A stretch of DNA of 64,000 bases from Nectonema munidae (taxonomy: Eukaryota > Nematomorpha > Nectonematoida > Nectonematidae). The notes below the pieces were generated by a model that did no database searches, had not been told where the DNA came from, and worked only from the letters and a program-made list of their open reading frames with translations. Below are positions 11,517-23,185 of this stretch, in pieces. The stretch is from assembly GCA_030549495.1 (NCBI GenBank), contig JAUIRK010001034.1, forward strand, positions 868,001 through 932,000, given 5' to 3'. The position numbers were made by a program, and so were the translations under genes. Positions within the stretch are counted from its first letter, which is position 1, and every line of letters starts with the position of its first letter.

Positions 11517-12136
11517 TCAAGTTGTCTGCCCGCGTTCAACCGCACAGTTTATGAGAATATAGCATTACATAACAGAGAAGAGTTTTCTAAAACTCTTCAT
11601 ACAGAAAAAATATTTCTTCAAATATATTATTGACATATTAATGTTTTATTGGTGAAAATTAAGGGATCGCATGATACGCGAGATAGGAATTGCCAAAAAT
11701 TAAAAAATAAACACCCCTCCTAATGAAGTCCATAAAAGAAGCATCAATTTGATATGTTGCATGTAGAAATTGGTTGAATAATTGAAAAGTTATAAGCAAT
11801 ATAAAAATGCAAAAAACTTCCATTACACAGGTGTACTCTACATTGATAACTATGATTTGCGAAACTTTTTAATACAAAGTTCGATATTACTCTAATTAGT
11901 TTTGATATCTCACATAATCTATGCGCTTAAAATCATTTGGATACTTAAAAAATTAAGTCCATTTTCTACCTTAGAATAAAAGTATTTTACTCACTTACGA
12001 ATAGTGGGAAAAGAATTTTACTTTTTTTGATATCCAAAATTTATTGCTACATATAAATTATTTTCCAAAATATTAATATGTTATACAAAATGTCAATTCT
12101 ATCTCTTACAGCAATGATAGGCAAACCTAGCTAAAG
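11517..12136. other. Intergenic, no gene seen
   Basis: AT-rich sequence without recognised genes or repeats. Confidence 0.6.
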
Positions 12137-12310
12137 CACTGGAGGATCCAGAGGGGGGGCATCTGGGCCTAGCCCTTTCTATAAAGAATGGCTTCAGAAA
12201 TTTCCCTTACTGATTTTGCTTTTCCTAAAGCATCAAGACTTGTATGGTAGTATTTTACTAGTATTTTTTAAAGTTGGCCCCCCTTTGGTAAATTTCTGGA
12301 TCAGCCACTG
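12137..12310. mobile_element. MITE with CAGTGG-type terminal repeats
   Basis: The left end CACTGGAGGATCCAGAGG and the right end CTGGATCAGCCACTG are imperfect inverted repeats, and GC-rich blocks (GGGGGGGC / GCCCCCC) lie just inside both ends. The flanks AGCTAAAG and AGCCCAAG match at six of eight positions, consistent with an aged 8-bp hAT target duplication. No coding capacity. Confidence 0.6.
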
Positions 12311-12562
12311 AGCCCAAGTGTCATAATTTTGCCGCCCTTTAAGTTAAAAAAATCTCAAAAAAAAGAATATAATTATACAGGTATTTTTTTTTATTTAGAG
12401 AAAAAAACACATAACGATAGTGATAACAGTCAGCATGGTGGATCAAACCAAACAGGTTATTGTCACCACACCTAACAATAATGTAGAACTCTAGTAAATC
12501 TATTTTTATAACAAGAATGGAAAAATGATATGAAAAAATAGGAGAAAAAATCCTCATTAAAT
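12311..12562. other. AT-rich spacer
   Basis: No gene recognised; a minus-strand frame at 12339-12557 shows no family features. Confidence 0.5.
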
Positions 12563-13208
12563 TTTGAAAAAATAAAAAAAAGAAAAGATAGGTAGACTTA
12601 GTTGAATGATAGAACTAAAAAACTCCAAAAGCTTATCATTTGAAAATCAGAGTAAGTACAAGGCAATCTAAGCACATGTTAACAAAGCATACAATTCGAA
12701 GTTAAAAAACACATGAATAATAAAAAAAATAAAATCAGTATAAAGTATCTGTGGTAGAAAAAAGATCGAACAGAATAAGAGTTGGAAGAGGCTTGATGGG
12801 AAATATAAACGAGGTTACAAATTTGGAAAAGGGATATGAGAAGAAATCATCTAAAAAAAACAAAAAGAGCACAAGTAACATAACATAATTTAAGTTAATA
12901 TATTCAAGATATTAACGAGTTAAGAAAAACTTTTTGCTTTTACGTTTGAAGCTACCAATGTTTTTCGGAACCCCAATACTCAAGGGGACGCTATTCCATA
13001 TTTTAATAGACTTTTTAATGAAAAATTTATTTGTTTTTGCAAAATTATATCTTACATTTCTTAAATTGTTCTTGTTGCGTAAGTTATACTTATGAAACTG
13101 ATGATTTTCACAGTAGTTAAATTTGATTTCATTTTTTAAGTTCTTACACTTATAAACAAAAAGAGATGTTTGAGTTTGTCAAACTTGCAAGAGATTCGGG
13201 ATTTTATA
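12563..13208 (-). pseudogene. 3' end of a LINE (ORF2 C-terminus and 3' UTR)
   Basis: On the minus strand from about 13180 to 12917 an uninterrupted frame reads HKYNLRNKNNLRNVRYNFAK, then NKFFIKKSIKIWNSVPLSIG and FKRKSKKFFL. This is the H.YNLR...WNSLP...FK signature that closes many LINE ORF2 proteins, and it ends in a stop near 12917. The upstream part of this element is missing at 13209, where a second same-strand LINE tail begins. Confidence 0.75.
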
Positions 13209-13209
13209 C

Positions 13210-13232
13210 AAGAAGAAGAAGAAGAAGAAGAA
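13210..13232. repeat. (TTC)n tail at a LINE 3' end
   Basis: On the minus strand AATAAATTT is followed directly by seven TTC units, the layout of a polyadenylation signal plus microsatellite tail of a LINE. The same arrangement recurs at 50698-50722. Confidence 0.75.
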
Positions 13233-13929
13233 ATTTATTCAAGTAAACACAAGAAAAAATAAGATAAATGAATGAAAAAAATATAAATTGCAATAACTTT
13301 AAATTTCACTTGGGATGTAGAAGATATAAATGTTGATTGCAGCTGTGTCACTTTGGGTTATCAAAAGGCTAGAAGCCGCTGAGATGATTACCCTAATATT
13401 GACATCCATTATATGATTATATATTGACAGAAGATGTTAACAAGTTTTAATCAACAGGAAAATATATGTATAATAAACAAGTATGAAGGGGAAGTAGACA
13501 CAAAGAAAAAAAAAATTTATTCATTGTATACAAGAAGTAGAACAGACAAAACAATTTTGATCACAAACAGTTATATATACATATTAATGAAATAATTTTT
13601 GACAGCTTTTTTAAATTTATAAAAACTGTTTTGATGGTAAAAAATTATTCCAAAAACTTACAATTCTATATTTCGTACTTTTTTTAGTGCAAGAACGTTT
13701 ACAAGACGGCATAAAGAACTTATAGGGATACCTTAAAGAATAATCAGTTGATTGGTAAATATAAATAAACCAATTATCAAATACTGGTAGAAGGCTGCAT
13801 TTATAAACTTATATATAAACTTTGATAATTGTACCTGATATATATCGTTTGCTTTAAGGATTTTATATTCATGAAAGTATGCAGAAGTATGAGTTCTATA
13901 CCCTAAACTAAAAACAGTTCTTATTATCT

Positions 13930-16110
13930 TTTTTGTAGTCTTTCAATATCAGATAAATCACCGAAACCTCAATTAATTACGCCATAATAAAAAAAAGGCA
14001 GAGCTAAAAAAAGGATTTTATACAAATTGCGTACATACTCAGAATTCTTATTAAACAAAACTTTCAAAGCCTGATTTTGTTTCTTTTGTAATAATAAAAT
14101 TTGAGATAGGCTAGATGACCAAATAAAATTACAGTAAAGAAGTTTAGAATGCAAAATAGCAAAATAAACATTAATTTTAGTTTCGATATCAAGAAGATTT
14201 TTGATTTTGAATAACATACCAAGTGCAATTGAAGTGGCCTTTAAAACATTACTGAAATGATTGGTTAGAATCTAAGATTACTCCTAAATAATTATAACTA
14301 TCATACTTTTCAAGATAATTTTCACCGATTTTCAAAAAAAAGATCCATTTTTTAATTAAATTTACTAAAAATCATGTATTTACTCTTGGATACATTTATA
14401 TATAGCTCATTTCTGCAACACCAATTCTAAAATTCGGAAAGAAATTTATTAATAATGCATTGATCAGAAAATAAGCTTTTACATCGATACAAAATAGCAC
14501 AATCATCAGCATACATATAACCAGCAAATCCTGAATTTTGAAGAGCAAAAATATCGTTCACATAGAGAATAAATAAAAGAGGCAAGAGAATAGAGCCTTG
14601 AGGTACTCCTTTAGTTAACTTGGAACATCCAGAGAATGTGTCGTTAACAAAAACATTACCTGACTTAAAGACAGGTATTACCTTGGTGATTTTCAAACTG
14701 TTTGGAAAACATTTCTCAGAAAAAAATTTGTTGAAAAGAAAACAAATATTCTTTGATAAAAAACCCATGAGAATCATACCAATTTTGTTTGAAATATTGT
14801 CCCAACCAGCAGAGAAAGAAGAATTAAAAGAATTGGCTGTAATGATAACTTCATCAACAGAAATCTCATCGAAAAAAAAGGAATTCATCACAGGGGTAAT
14901 ATTAAAGATGGGAGACTGAGCAGACTTAGATTCGTTGGGAGAAGAAGAAAAATGAGATTCGAATTTAAAGGGATCAGCTTATTGCGTTTACGACGAAGTA
15001 AATTGTTTATGACTTTCCACGAATCCTTTGGATTGTTCTTTAAAATGGAAAACTTCGAGCGGTAAAATTCATTTTTTAGAAAAGTTACTTTTTTGTTGTA
15101 CTAACTTCTCACTGATTTCTACAAATTCCATGATTCAATAGTTCGATTTTTCAAGTATTTATGAAAAAGCATATCTTTGACTTTTTTGATATTTTTAAGT
15201 TCAGTCGTATACCATGTGTTGGTTCCATTACATGAATAGTTTTTTTTCACCAGAGGAAAACTCAAATCAATTATATTGGTAACCTTTTCTATCATATCAT
15301 TGTAGTATCCATTTACACTTTTATTAACTTCTACGGAGCAATCTTCTTTATACAAATTCGAATAAAACACTCTGAATTATTCATCACTGAAACTTAACTC
15401 AATAGCACTTTTAAAGTAATTTTTGCACAATAATGAAATTGGGAAGATGCTCGGAGATATCCAAAGCTATGTTACCCAAGACACTACTAGCACAACTAAA
15501 ATTAATGAAAATATTATCGATGCAGCTTGAAGTAGACTTATCAACACGTGTTGAACCTAAAATGCACGGAAAAATTTTTTTTTCATACATTAAATAGTAA
15601 AAATTTGAAACGTTTTAGCAAATCATAAACTTATTTAAATCTAAATTAAAGTCTCCTAGAATGAAGGTATTTCTCTTAACATCTGTGTTTAAAAGTAATC
15701 TTTCTAACTCTAACAAAAATAACTTGCTGTCCGAACAGGGGGGTCTGTAGATTACAATAATTGTAAATCCAATACTTCAACAATCAAAAGCTCAAAAGAA
15801 GTAGGCTTAACATCATTGTGAACTACGTTAAACAAATATTTTTTTAAGGATATATAGACCTATCCCACCACCTCTACCTTGTTTACGTTCAGAACAAATA
15901 AAATTAAATCCAGCTATATCATTGCTGTCTTTAGGCTTCCAAACCTCTGTAAGGGCAAACAATCAATAATTTAATCTACAAGCTACGACAATTAAGATGG
16001 AAGACTGAAAGATTAGAGGAAGATACCTCATTATTATATGACTATAGAAACTTTTTTAAACCGTCAAAGTATACAAGTTAAAATCAATGTCAGGATAAGA
16101 GCAATTGTCA
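13930..16110 (-). pseudogene. LINE ORF2 relic: endonuclease plus reverse transcriptase
   Basis: The apurinic-type endonuclease is visible from about 15930 downward: IAGFNFICSERKQGRGGGIG, then a broken stretch, FILGDFNLDLNKF (catalytic GDFN box) and later CIDNIFINF. The linker is at 15370-15119. The RT (14891-14427) reads AGWDNISNKIGMILMG, ITKVIPVFKSGN, LTKGVPQGSILLPLLF and GYMYADDCAILY. About 80-100 residues between the VFKSGN and KGVPQGS motifs are missing, so the palm is internally deleted. The C-terminal region lies at 14217-13969. Stops and frameshifts separate all parts, so the protein is inactive. Confidence 0.85.
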
Positions 16111-16116
16111 AAAATA

Positions 16117-17165
16117 TTATTCATTTTGAGTATTTGGTGCATATTCATTATAGTTATAATTTGTATTATTTTTAACAAAATCATACTGACCGAATGGGGC
16201 AAGTAGAATCGAAAGCATTATGATCAAAACAATTGATTTTATTGGAAAGACAATTGCAACATTTGTATTGGTCTTTTTTGGATACAATTGGACACTCACT
16301 TGATATATACTAGCACAAAATTTACATGTTATTGTTTCGGAAGATTTACAGGAAGAAGAACTATGGCCATATTTGCAGCAAACATTACATTGTTTGAAAG
16401 AAAAGAAATCTATGCCATGATGGCAATTATACCCAATAAATAAAGAATCACCATTACTGTTGATTAAAGATCTAATTTCAGGATCAATTGTAAAAACAAC
16501 AAATTTTTTCTTCGTTTTAAGACTGATTTTTGAAAAAAGAACTTTGAAAAGCTTACTATTCTCTATAGAATTTTTAATATACTCATTTTTGTCATAAATC
16601 AAATTTAAAACTTCATCATCTTTCAGATCACAATTGAGATTATTTATCATAATTTTAGGATTAAAAATTGGATTTCGAGTCATGGTCATCTTTAACTTTG
16701 TTTTCAAAATTATTAGCACTTTCTAAGGAATTAGTGTTAGGAAATGAAAAAGTTAAGGCATTTTTTGTGGTTTTTAACTTTGTTACTTTAACTTTCGATA
16801 AGGCCGTATCAGAAAAACTCTTAAATTTAAGAGTTTAAATCATCAGGTTTGACAAACTTAATTTTAAGAAAGTTAGATTTTTTAACAATTTCGGAATATG
16901 TTTTTTGCTTAATTTGTTATTTAAAAATTTTTGGGAATTTGAAGCATAATCATCTAAAGTTTTTTTAGTTTTAGACAAGTTAGAGGATTCTATTAAGCTA
17001 AAATTATTGAGAAGACTTTTAACATTATTATCTATCACGGAAATTTTAGAATTCAATGGACTTTCTACATTGAAATCAGATATGACTTGGGAAAGACTTG
17101 ATTTAATCTTTTTTTAAAAAGACTATCAATTTTACTCAAGAGATTTTTTTTATCAATATGTTCCA
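16117..17165 (-). pseudogene. LINE ORF1 relic with zinc knuckles
   Basis: Gag-like nucleic-acid binding protein of a non-LTR element. The frame at 16719-16117 includes a DDEVLNLIYDKN segment, an EIRSLINSNGDSLFIGYN region as in LINE ORF1 proteins, and a complete CX2CX4HX4C knuckle (CNVCCKYGHSSSSC) followed by the beginning of a second (CKFC). The frame then shifts. An upstream minus segment at 17056-16835 is Lys/Asn/Ser-rich and belongs to the N-terminal part. Confidence 0.75.
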
Positions 17166-17561
17166 TAACTTTGAATTAACACATAATATAAATCAAAGAA
17201 CTTAAAACAGAAAAATTCAACTATTAAAAAAAGAACTTGATTTTTGAGTAGGCTAAGGCAAGATACAAGTAACAATGAGGGAATCGGAAAATATTTGAGT
17301 TGATTATTTTCTTTAGTAGATTGTACAAAGAATGAAGTTAGGTTTAGGAGAGCAATAGAGGAAAACAGAATTAACTATAAAAAACTTTTATAAGCGCCAT
17401 ACATTATAGGTACGCAAATAAAAAGGCAAAATTTCAAATCATTTTTACATAATAAAGGCTATACTGAATATATCATATTTTTTGTTATAATTTAATACGA
17501 ATAAATTACCCAGTCCATTTTTACTATTATTTTATTAAGATAAGATTTGGAGTCAAATCAG
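17166..17561. other. Intergenic, no gene seen
   Basis: AT-rich flank between the LINE and the tRNA gene. Pol III genes use internal promoters, and no upstream element was identified. Confidence 0.6.
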
Positions 17562-17634
17562 GCCTGGATAGCTCAGTTGGGAGAGCGTTAGACTGAAGAT
17601 CTAAATGTCGCTGGTTCGAACCCGGCTCTAGGCA
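17562..17634 (+). tRNA. tRNA-Phe (anticodon GAA)
   Basis: A 73-nt cloverleaf. The acceptor stem GCCTGGA pairs with TCTAGGC, with one G-T wobble. The D arm is GCTCAGTTGGGAGAGC, the anticodon arm TTAGA-CTGAAGA-TCTAA with anticodon GAA, and the T arm GCTGG-TTCGAAC-CCGGC, with discriminator A. A-box and B-box sequences are intact and a T-run follows at 17638-17643, as for Pol III termination. No intron. It looks functional; the acceptor stem differs from the usual animal tRNA-Phe (GCCGAAA) but stays paired. Confidence 0.95.
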
Positions 17635-17642
17635 GTGTTTTA

Positions 17643-18399
17643 TTTTTAGTTTTATTTTTTTTAAATAATTTGTATTGTAGGGTCATTTTGTAAATATATA
17701 AAATAATGCCGCCTCACTTTGCAAATGATTTAGAAGGAACGTTTAGAAGGAAAAATAGGTTTTGGTTCATTGCAAAACCCTTTCTTCTCAAAGAGTAGGC
17801 AATTTTATATGGTTGGTTGAAAATTTTTTTAGATGATGACGAATAACACTGACTTGCATTTTAAAACTTTTTAATTTTTATTTTAATTTATTCATGATAT
17901 TCTCATATTTTTTAATCTGCTGATTTCAAAAATCTTAACAATTTTGTTACATCACATAAAAGTTTCAAGTTAAACATGTTTTAAATATTTATTGATATTA
18001 TAAATAACAAGGCGTCTCTCACAATTGACGTCAACCAGTTTTTGTTCGACAGGAAGTCTCAGTATCTTTGACTGCCATCTCCAGCTGATGTCCAGCTTGT
18101 TTTCAAGAAAAAGGGTGCAGTCACAGTACATTTGGTGTTTAAAACCTCGCTTTTATTATATGCGCCAAATGATTCCATTCCGAGGCGCTTTCGCAAACAA
18201 CTCCTGTATCCCTAGTCCGACGACGAATCGCTGCCTTCTTCAACGCTTCACCTAATCATCTGCAAAATCATAGAGACAATATGATTGTAGGTCTGCTAGA
18301 AATCGTTGACAAGCAAATCAAAGTTTGGATTTCTACTTTCAAAATTGAACACGCTCACGCGCACTGCCTGCTTTGCTACTCAAACTAGCTAGGATGCGG
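17643..18399. other. AT-rich then GC-richer flank of the RTE-type LINE
   Basis: From about 18010 the sequence becomes markedly GC-richer (CGCTTTCGCAAAC, GACGACGAATCGCTGCC). It probably belongs to the 5' part of the retroelement that follows, but no domain could be assigned. Confidence 0.4.
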
Positions 18400-20545
18400 T
18401 AGGTTAGCTGTTTTCAAAACCTGCTTCCCCGTGAGGAGCGGCCTACGCTGTTTTCACCAAAACCCAAGACAAAGAAAAAACACCGAAAAGCCGCGCGAAA
18501 GTGAAAGATACAAAATGTACTGAGGGATGTTACAAACGTAACATCGGATAAACCTGTCATTAATCAAAAGAAATATTTGGTAAAAATCTTGACTGAAGGA
18601 ATTGAGGATCCTCTTACCTGACACCAGAAAATTCATCAATTTGTTAAAAGAAGAAAGTTATGTGTTGAAAGAAGAGAAAGAAAATGTTGGCCTAAAAATA
18701 ACGGCTTCTATGAAGTATCTTTTGGATAGAAAGGACTTTAATGCTAAAGAATAGAGAAAAATCTTTACACAAATACTGTCCAGTGATAGCAACACCAGAA
18801 TAGGAAAGTGGAGAAGCACCTTCAAAAAAAGAAGAGAGTTGGGAGGGGGAAAGAAAACGATGTTCAAGAATAAAGTGGTAAAACGAACGACAGCGACACA
18901 ACTTCACTGCCTGGAAGAAAAATAGAAGTGAGCCATTAGGTTAGACCTGACAGATGCTTTCTATGGTTTAAGCCTCAACAAGAGTTACAGAGGATTATTC
19001 TGATTCAGAGTTGGAAATCGAATGTATGCTTTCACCATGGGCGCCTCCTTCTCTCCAGGTACTCCCTAATTCATATTAAAAAAATAATTAGCAAATTTAA
19101 ATTCAGACACCAAAAGATATTCTTCAGAAGCTAAAAAATTTAAAATTAGGAAATTAATGGAAAGTGGATCAGGACTGGAATTTAAGAAGACAGTAAAAAT
19201 GATGGTTACACAATGGAAGAAGAAGGATCACATAGAAGAAATGTGGCAAAATATAAAGAGGAATAGTGAAGGAATAAAAAATGGCAAAAAACAAATTTAA
19301 AAGTAGACAAAAAATATATGAAACAAAAAAAGATAAGCTGAAAGAAGCATTGTACTGGCTAAAAATGAAGAGACACAACAACTTTATGTAGAATTAAGAA
19401 CAAAAGAAGGAGAGAATCGAATATACAGAATTGCTAAAGCCAGACAGAAAACTTTTGAATATGGGAAATAAAAAAGAAGAGCAAGAAGAAGCGCTCAAGT
19501 TTGAAGGACCAGAAGAAGTAATAAATGGGGATAAAGCAACTGTTTTTAGCGAGGTTAGTATTGATATGCTAAAAACGGGAGGCCATGAAACTTGCAAGTG
19601 GATGATAGATCTACTAAGAATGCATCGAGGAAAGAATACCTGAAGATTGGACGAAAAATGCACTTGTACCCATTTGGAGAAAGAAAGGAGATATTTTGGA
19701 ACGTGGTAGTTATCGTGCTCTCAAGTTTTAATGGAACATGGATAGAAATTACTGGAAAGAATCTTGGATAAGAGAATTCGATCAGTGGTAAAAATAGACG
19801 CAAAATAATTTGGATTTATGCTTGAAAAGATTAAGATATAGGAGCAATTTTTGTTACAAAACAATTAATAGAAAAAAGTATTGAAGGAAATTCTTTGGCT
19901 TTCTGTGGTTTTGTAGGTTTAGAAACAGCATATGATACTATACCCAGAGAAGTAGTGAATTGGTGCTTGCGCAAAAAAAGGAGAATCCGAAAAAGTGGTT
20001 GGGTTCGTTTAAGAAATCAAAAAGGACAAACGGCAAAAGTGATTTCAAGAGAATTTGAAGTAAGGACAGGACTACATCAGGGATGGGCATAGAGCCCATT
20101 ATTGTTCGCGTTAATTTTTGATGAATTATCCAAACATCTAAGAAAAGAAGACTTTTGGAAACTCCTATTTGTAGGTCACTTAGTGAAATTTGGATTAAAG
20201 GTAAATGCCAAAAAGACAGAATTTATGGCTTATAGCAAAAAAGGAGAAAAGCAGGTAATCATTAAAGATAGACATGGAGAAAAGCTTAAACATGTAAAAA
20301 GTTTTAAATATTTGAGCTCACAAATGGTCAGAAAGTGGTTGGAACGAGAAGTAGGGGAAGACAGCGCAAAAGATGAAAAGATGGTGTGAAGGAACGACCC
20401 AATAATTGTGAACTCTGCGAAGGTAATTCAAAGAATCGAGAAAAGTGGAGACAGCGGATCGCAGCCACCGACCCCAACTTGGGGATAAGGTGTAGTCAAG
20501 GAAGAAAAGAAGAGGGATATTTTCTAAAAATAATGATAGGCAACA
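18400..20545 (+). pseudogene. RTE-type LINE relic (reverse transcriptase region)
   Basis: Plus-strand broken ORF. From 19380: EGENRIYRIAKARQ; then VSIDMLKTGGHETCKWMIDL; PEDWTKNALVPIW, which corresponds to the RTE PEDWTK..LVPLFKGKGD box; AFCGFVGLETAYDTIPREVV (RT palm, Asp replaced by Gly-Leu in the usual F.DLEKAYD); FEVRTGLHQG, a degraded GLHQGSALSPLLF; and SPLLFALIFDELSKHL. GLKVNAKKTEFM and VKSFKYLSSQ are the thumb motifs. The YADD box is missing. At least eight stops or shifts, so inactive. A Lys-rich segment at 18440-19300 probably includes the endonuclease-RT linker. Confidence 0.85.
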
Positions 20546-20589
20546 TTGCAAAAATAAACGATATAAAAGATAGATAGTTAGAAGTGTTT

Positions 20590-21260
20590 TTTAAGTGATC
20601 TTTTGTACTTTGACATTGAAATATCACCAACAACATCCAGCAAAAGTCACCCATCATATTAGGTTTCCAAATACCATGGTATAGTTGCTCTCCATTCATG
20701 AAACCTTGGTAAAATCTTTCATCTTGCTCATAACTTATCGTGCCAAGAATATAACGAAAAAATTCGAAGTGAGAGTGAAGTAAATGAATTTTGAGCAACA
20801 TACGACAACCCATTTCTTCATATGACTTCAATAAATTTTGAATATACTCTTGATGGAGATTTAGTGTTACTTAGAAAATCATCACAAACTAATTTAAAAG
20901 CCTCCACAGTAAGGAGCATTTTGAATTCCTCATTCTTTACTTCTCGAATCTGCTGTCGAATAAAGATGCGTTCTTTGAGCTTAACAAAACTTAGAGTTGG
21001 AAATAAAACACAAAGACCTTGAAAAGTAGCCCTATTTTTATCCAAAACTTAAAAAGAAGATCATGTGAATGGGGTATTGGTCTCATAGCTGAAGGAAGGT
21101 TGAGATATTTATATATTTTTCTAGAAAAAGAATTGAAATATTTATTATTAATCAGACAAAAATAACAATCATTTGTACGATTTTTTGGCTCCCTCCATAG
21201 CATTGAGATAGCAAAATTAAAAGAACTTTGATTTCATTTAAACCACGCGGTGAGTCCATT
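20590..21260 (-). pseudogene. Degenerate copy of a multi-copy protein family of unknown function (copy 1)
   Basis: Minus strand. The N-terminal part reads MLWREPKNRTNDCYFCLINN and then YLNLPSAMRPIPHSHDLL. The C-terminal part reads EEMGCRMLLKIHLLHSHFEF, then GTISYEQDERFYQGF and WKPNMMGDFCWML. Between them is a short degraded stretch, so the middle of the protein is deleted. From memory these phrases belong to a heavily duplicated, unnamed invertebrate protein family with a CX2C and a conserved HSH/GERFHQ/DYCW region. Its biochemical role is not known to me. A second copy, with the central region retained, lies at 59600-60360 on the same strand. Probably mobile-element borne; no terminal repeats were found. 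Confidence 0.6.
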
Positions 21261-21368
21261 GTAACATAGTTTACAACAAATGTGCAGAGCTCAAGAATTT
21301 TAGAATCAAAATAATAAAAGTAGGCTGTCCTTAAAAGAGGTGCAATTAATTAGCGCTGAATAACTGTC
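21261..21368. other. Flank carrying the left hAT target duplication
   Basis: TAACTGTC at 21361-21368 is the left copy of the duplication, repeated at 22010-22017. Confidence 0.85.
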
Positions 21369-22009
21369 CAGGGCTGTATCAAGGGATTGTGGCGCCCCAG
21401 AGCAAAAGTCCTGAATGGAGCCCCTCACTCCTTGCTCTTTCTTTTCTCACTCATCCCCACCCCATTCTGGCTTAAAAAGTGATTTAGAAAAAAAAATGCT
21501 CACGATTTTTATTAAGCGACATAATTCAGATATATACTGACTGAGTCGAAGACAGTCTCCATTAAATGTTCATTTTTCGTGTTTTAGCAGCAGCAAAATT
21601 ATCGATGACTTTGTCAAAATCAACACAATCGAGAACTTCTTTCTCAATGCTCATAAGAGCCAGTCTTTGGAGGCGGACTTGCCCCATAGTGCTCCTTAGG
21701 TAGGACTTAATAAGTATTAGCTTGCTGAATGACCTTTCACAGGATTCAATAAAAGTTCATATTTTCAGCATGATCCTCAGAGTCACTTGTAGATTCGGAC
21801 AGAATCCTGAGTGCGAGGACAGGAAATCAAGTAACTCTATAGCGTTTGCCGGTTTTTCCTTCCAAGGTTTCAAAAAGATTTAAATGTTCTCAATTTCCAT
21901 CTCAAGCTCTGCTGTGTTGACGTGAGTGGCAATGAAATTGCGCCCCCTAGGTGTGGCGCCTGGGGCAATGCCCCCCCCCCCTACTGACCTCCCCCGTGAT
22001 ACGGCCCTG
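21369..22009 (-). mobile_element. Internally deleted hAT element, 641 bp, exact 8-bp TSD
   Basis: Ends CAGGGCTGTATCAAGGG and (inverted) CAGGGCCGTATCACGGGGG, flanked by TAACTGTC on both sides. On the minus strand the inside encodes the C-terminal dimerisation end of a hAT transposase: SCERSFSKLILIKSYLRSTM, then GQVRLQRLALMSIEKEV and a short acidic/aromatic tail. This resembles the ZMYM/TTF-type transposase group. The N-terminal and catalytic parts are absent, so it is non-autonomous. The perfect TSD suggests a fairly recent insertion. Confidence 0.9.
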
Positions 22010-22017
22010 TAACTGTC

Positions 22018-23185
22018 GCAAAATCGCCACCCACAAAACAACATAATTTGACTTATTTAAGCAATCTCGAAGTCTTAAAGTGACTTAAGCCATCGAAATT
22101 ATATAATTTAATTAAAAATTCTAAAATATAAAAAAGTTAATATATACTCACTCATATATCAAAAAGTTCAATCAAATATATCAATAACTTATGAGATAAG
22201 AATGTAAAAAATAAATAATTCCAACACATGTGTACTTGTATATCACTTATAGAAGATGTGATGTGTAAAAACTGATTATATATCTGCAATCAGCAGATCA
22301 ACATTAGCTTAGATCAATTAATTTCACGCTTGCCAAATTATTTTCTTCTAAACCAGTGATTATTTGGTGTGAATGTAATTTTGCTTGATTTCGAGTAATT
22401 TTTTCCTGGTTAATATATCTCTAAATGTGTGCTTATAGTTTTTTATTCACTTATGCAGTGTGATCATCGCATTTTTCAAATTTTTCTTTTAAAAACTTCA
22501 TTTGTCTCATTAAAATTAATTTAAATGTTCATGATTATAATAATGTGAAAATAAATTCTAAGTTGTGGAAAGCTAAAGGTCGAAAAACTGAGTTATATGC
22601 CATTAGGCAAAAACGCGCATTTTCTAGGCCAAATTTTTTAGCATTGCATATTTTTATAATTTGTTAAGCAATATATGTATTAATAATGACATAAAAAAGA
22701 AAAAATACAAAATGCCTACAAATAATTGCGTTAAAAATATTGGTGCAGTTGAAAAAATGAACGATTTAAATATTACAGAAGTTTAAAAAGGGCATTGGGT
22801 GAACTCAAAGCACAATACTAATTAATTAATCTAATCTTAATACTAATTACTATTCTAATAAATTAGAGTTCAAAAACAGAGGAATTTCTAGGAGTTTTGA
22901 TTTTTTTTTGTTGGAAATCAATTTTTCGAAGTACTCCAAATATGCTAAAATGTTGAGAATGATTTCTTGATATCAGCAATTGAGCAGTGACTGATAAAAT
23001 TAAAGGTCTAATTAAAAAAACTATACCATTAAAAAAATACAAAAATAGAATTTTTTTTTCATTAATTAAAAAATGATATAATGCTTATTTTAGAGTTTTT
23101 GAAGGTATAGAAATTTTTCCAAAAAATGCTGCTTTTTTACTCGATTTTTTATTGATAAGAAAGGTTTTATCACTGAGAGAAAAAA
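22018..23185. other. Intergenic, no gene seen
   Basis: Very AT-rich; no coding or repeat signal recognised. Confidence 0.6.

Larger units (their letters stand above)
13233..17165 (-). mobile_element. Near full-length but degenerate LINE (minus strand)
   Basis: ORF1 with zinc knuckles (16117-17165) is followed by ORF2 with endonuclease and reverse transcriptase (13930-16110), then an AT-rich 3' region reaching the (TTC)n tail at 13210. A second AATAAA-plus-poly(T) junction near 13499 suggests either an alternative 3' end or two stacked same-strand insertions. The 5' end is taken at the Met near 17165 (MEHIDKKNLLSKIDSLFKK); the true 5' UTR limit is not visible. Confidence 0.75.

Noticed and set aside
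18658-18907. Hydrophobic minus frames
   Set aside because: Antisense shadows of the Lys-rich plus-strand LINE relic; reverse complements of A-rich codons give Phe/Leu/Ser.
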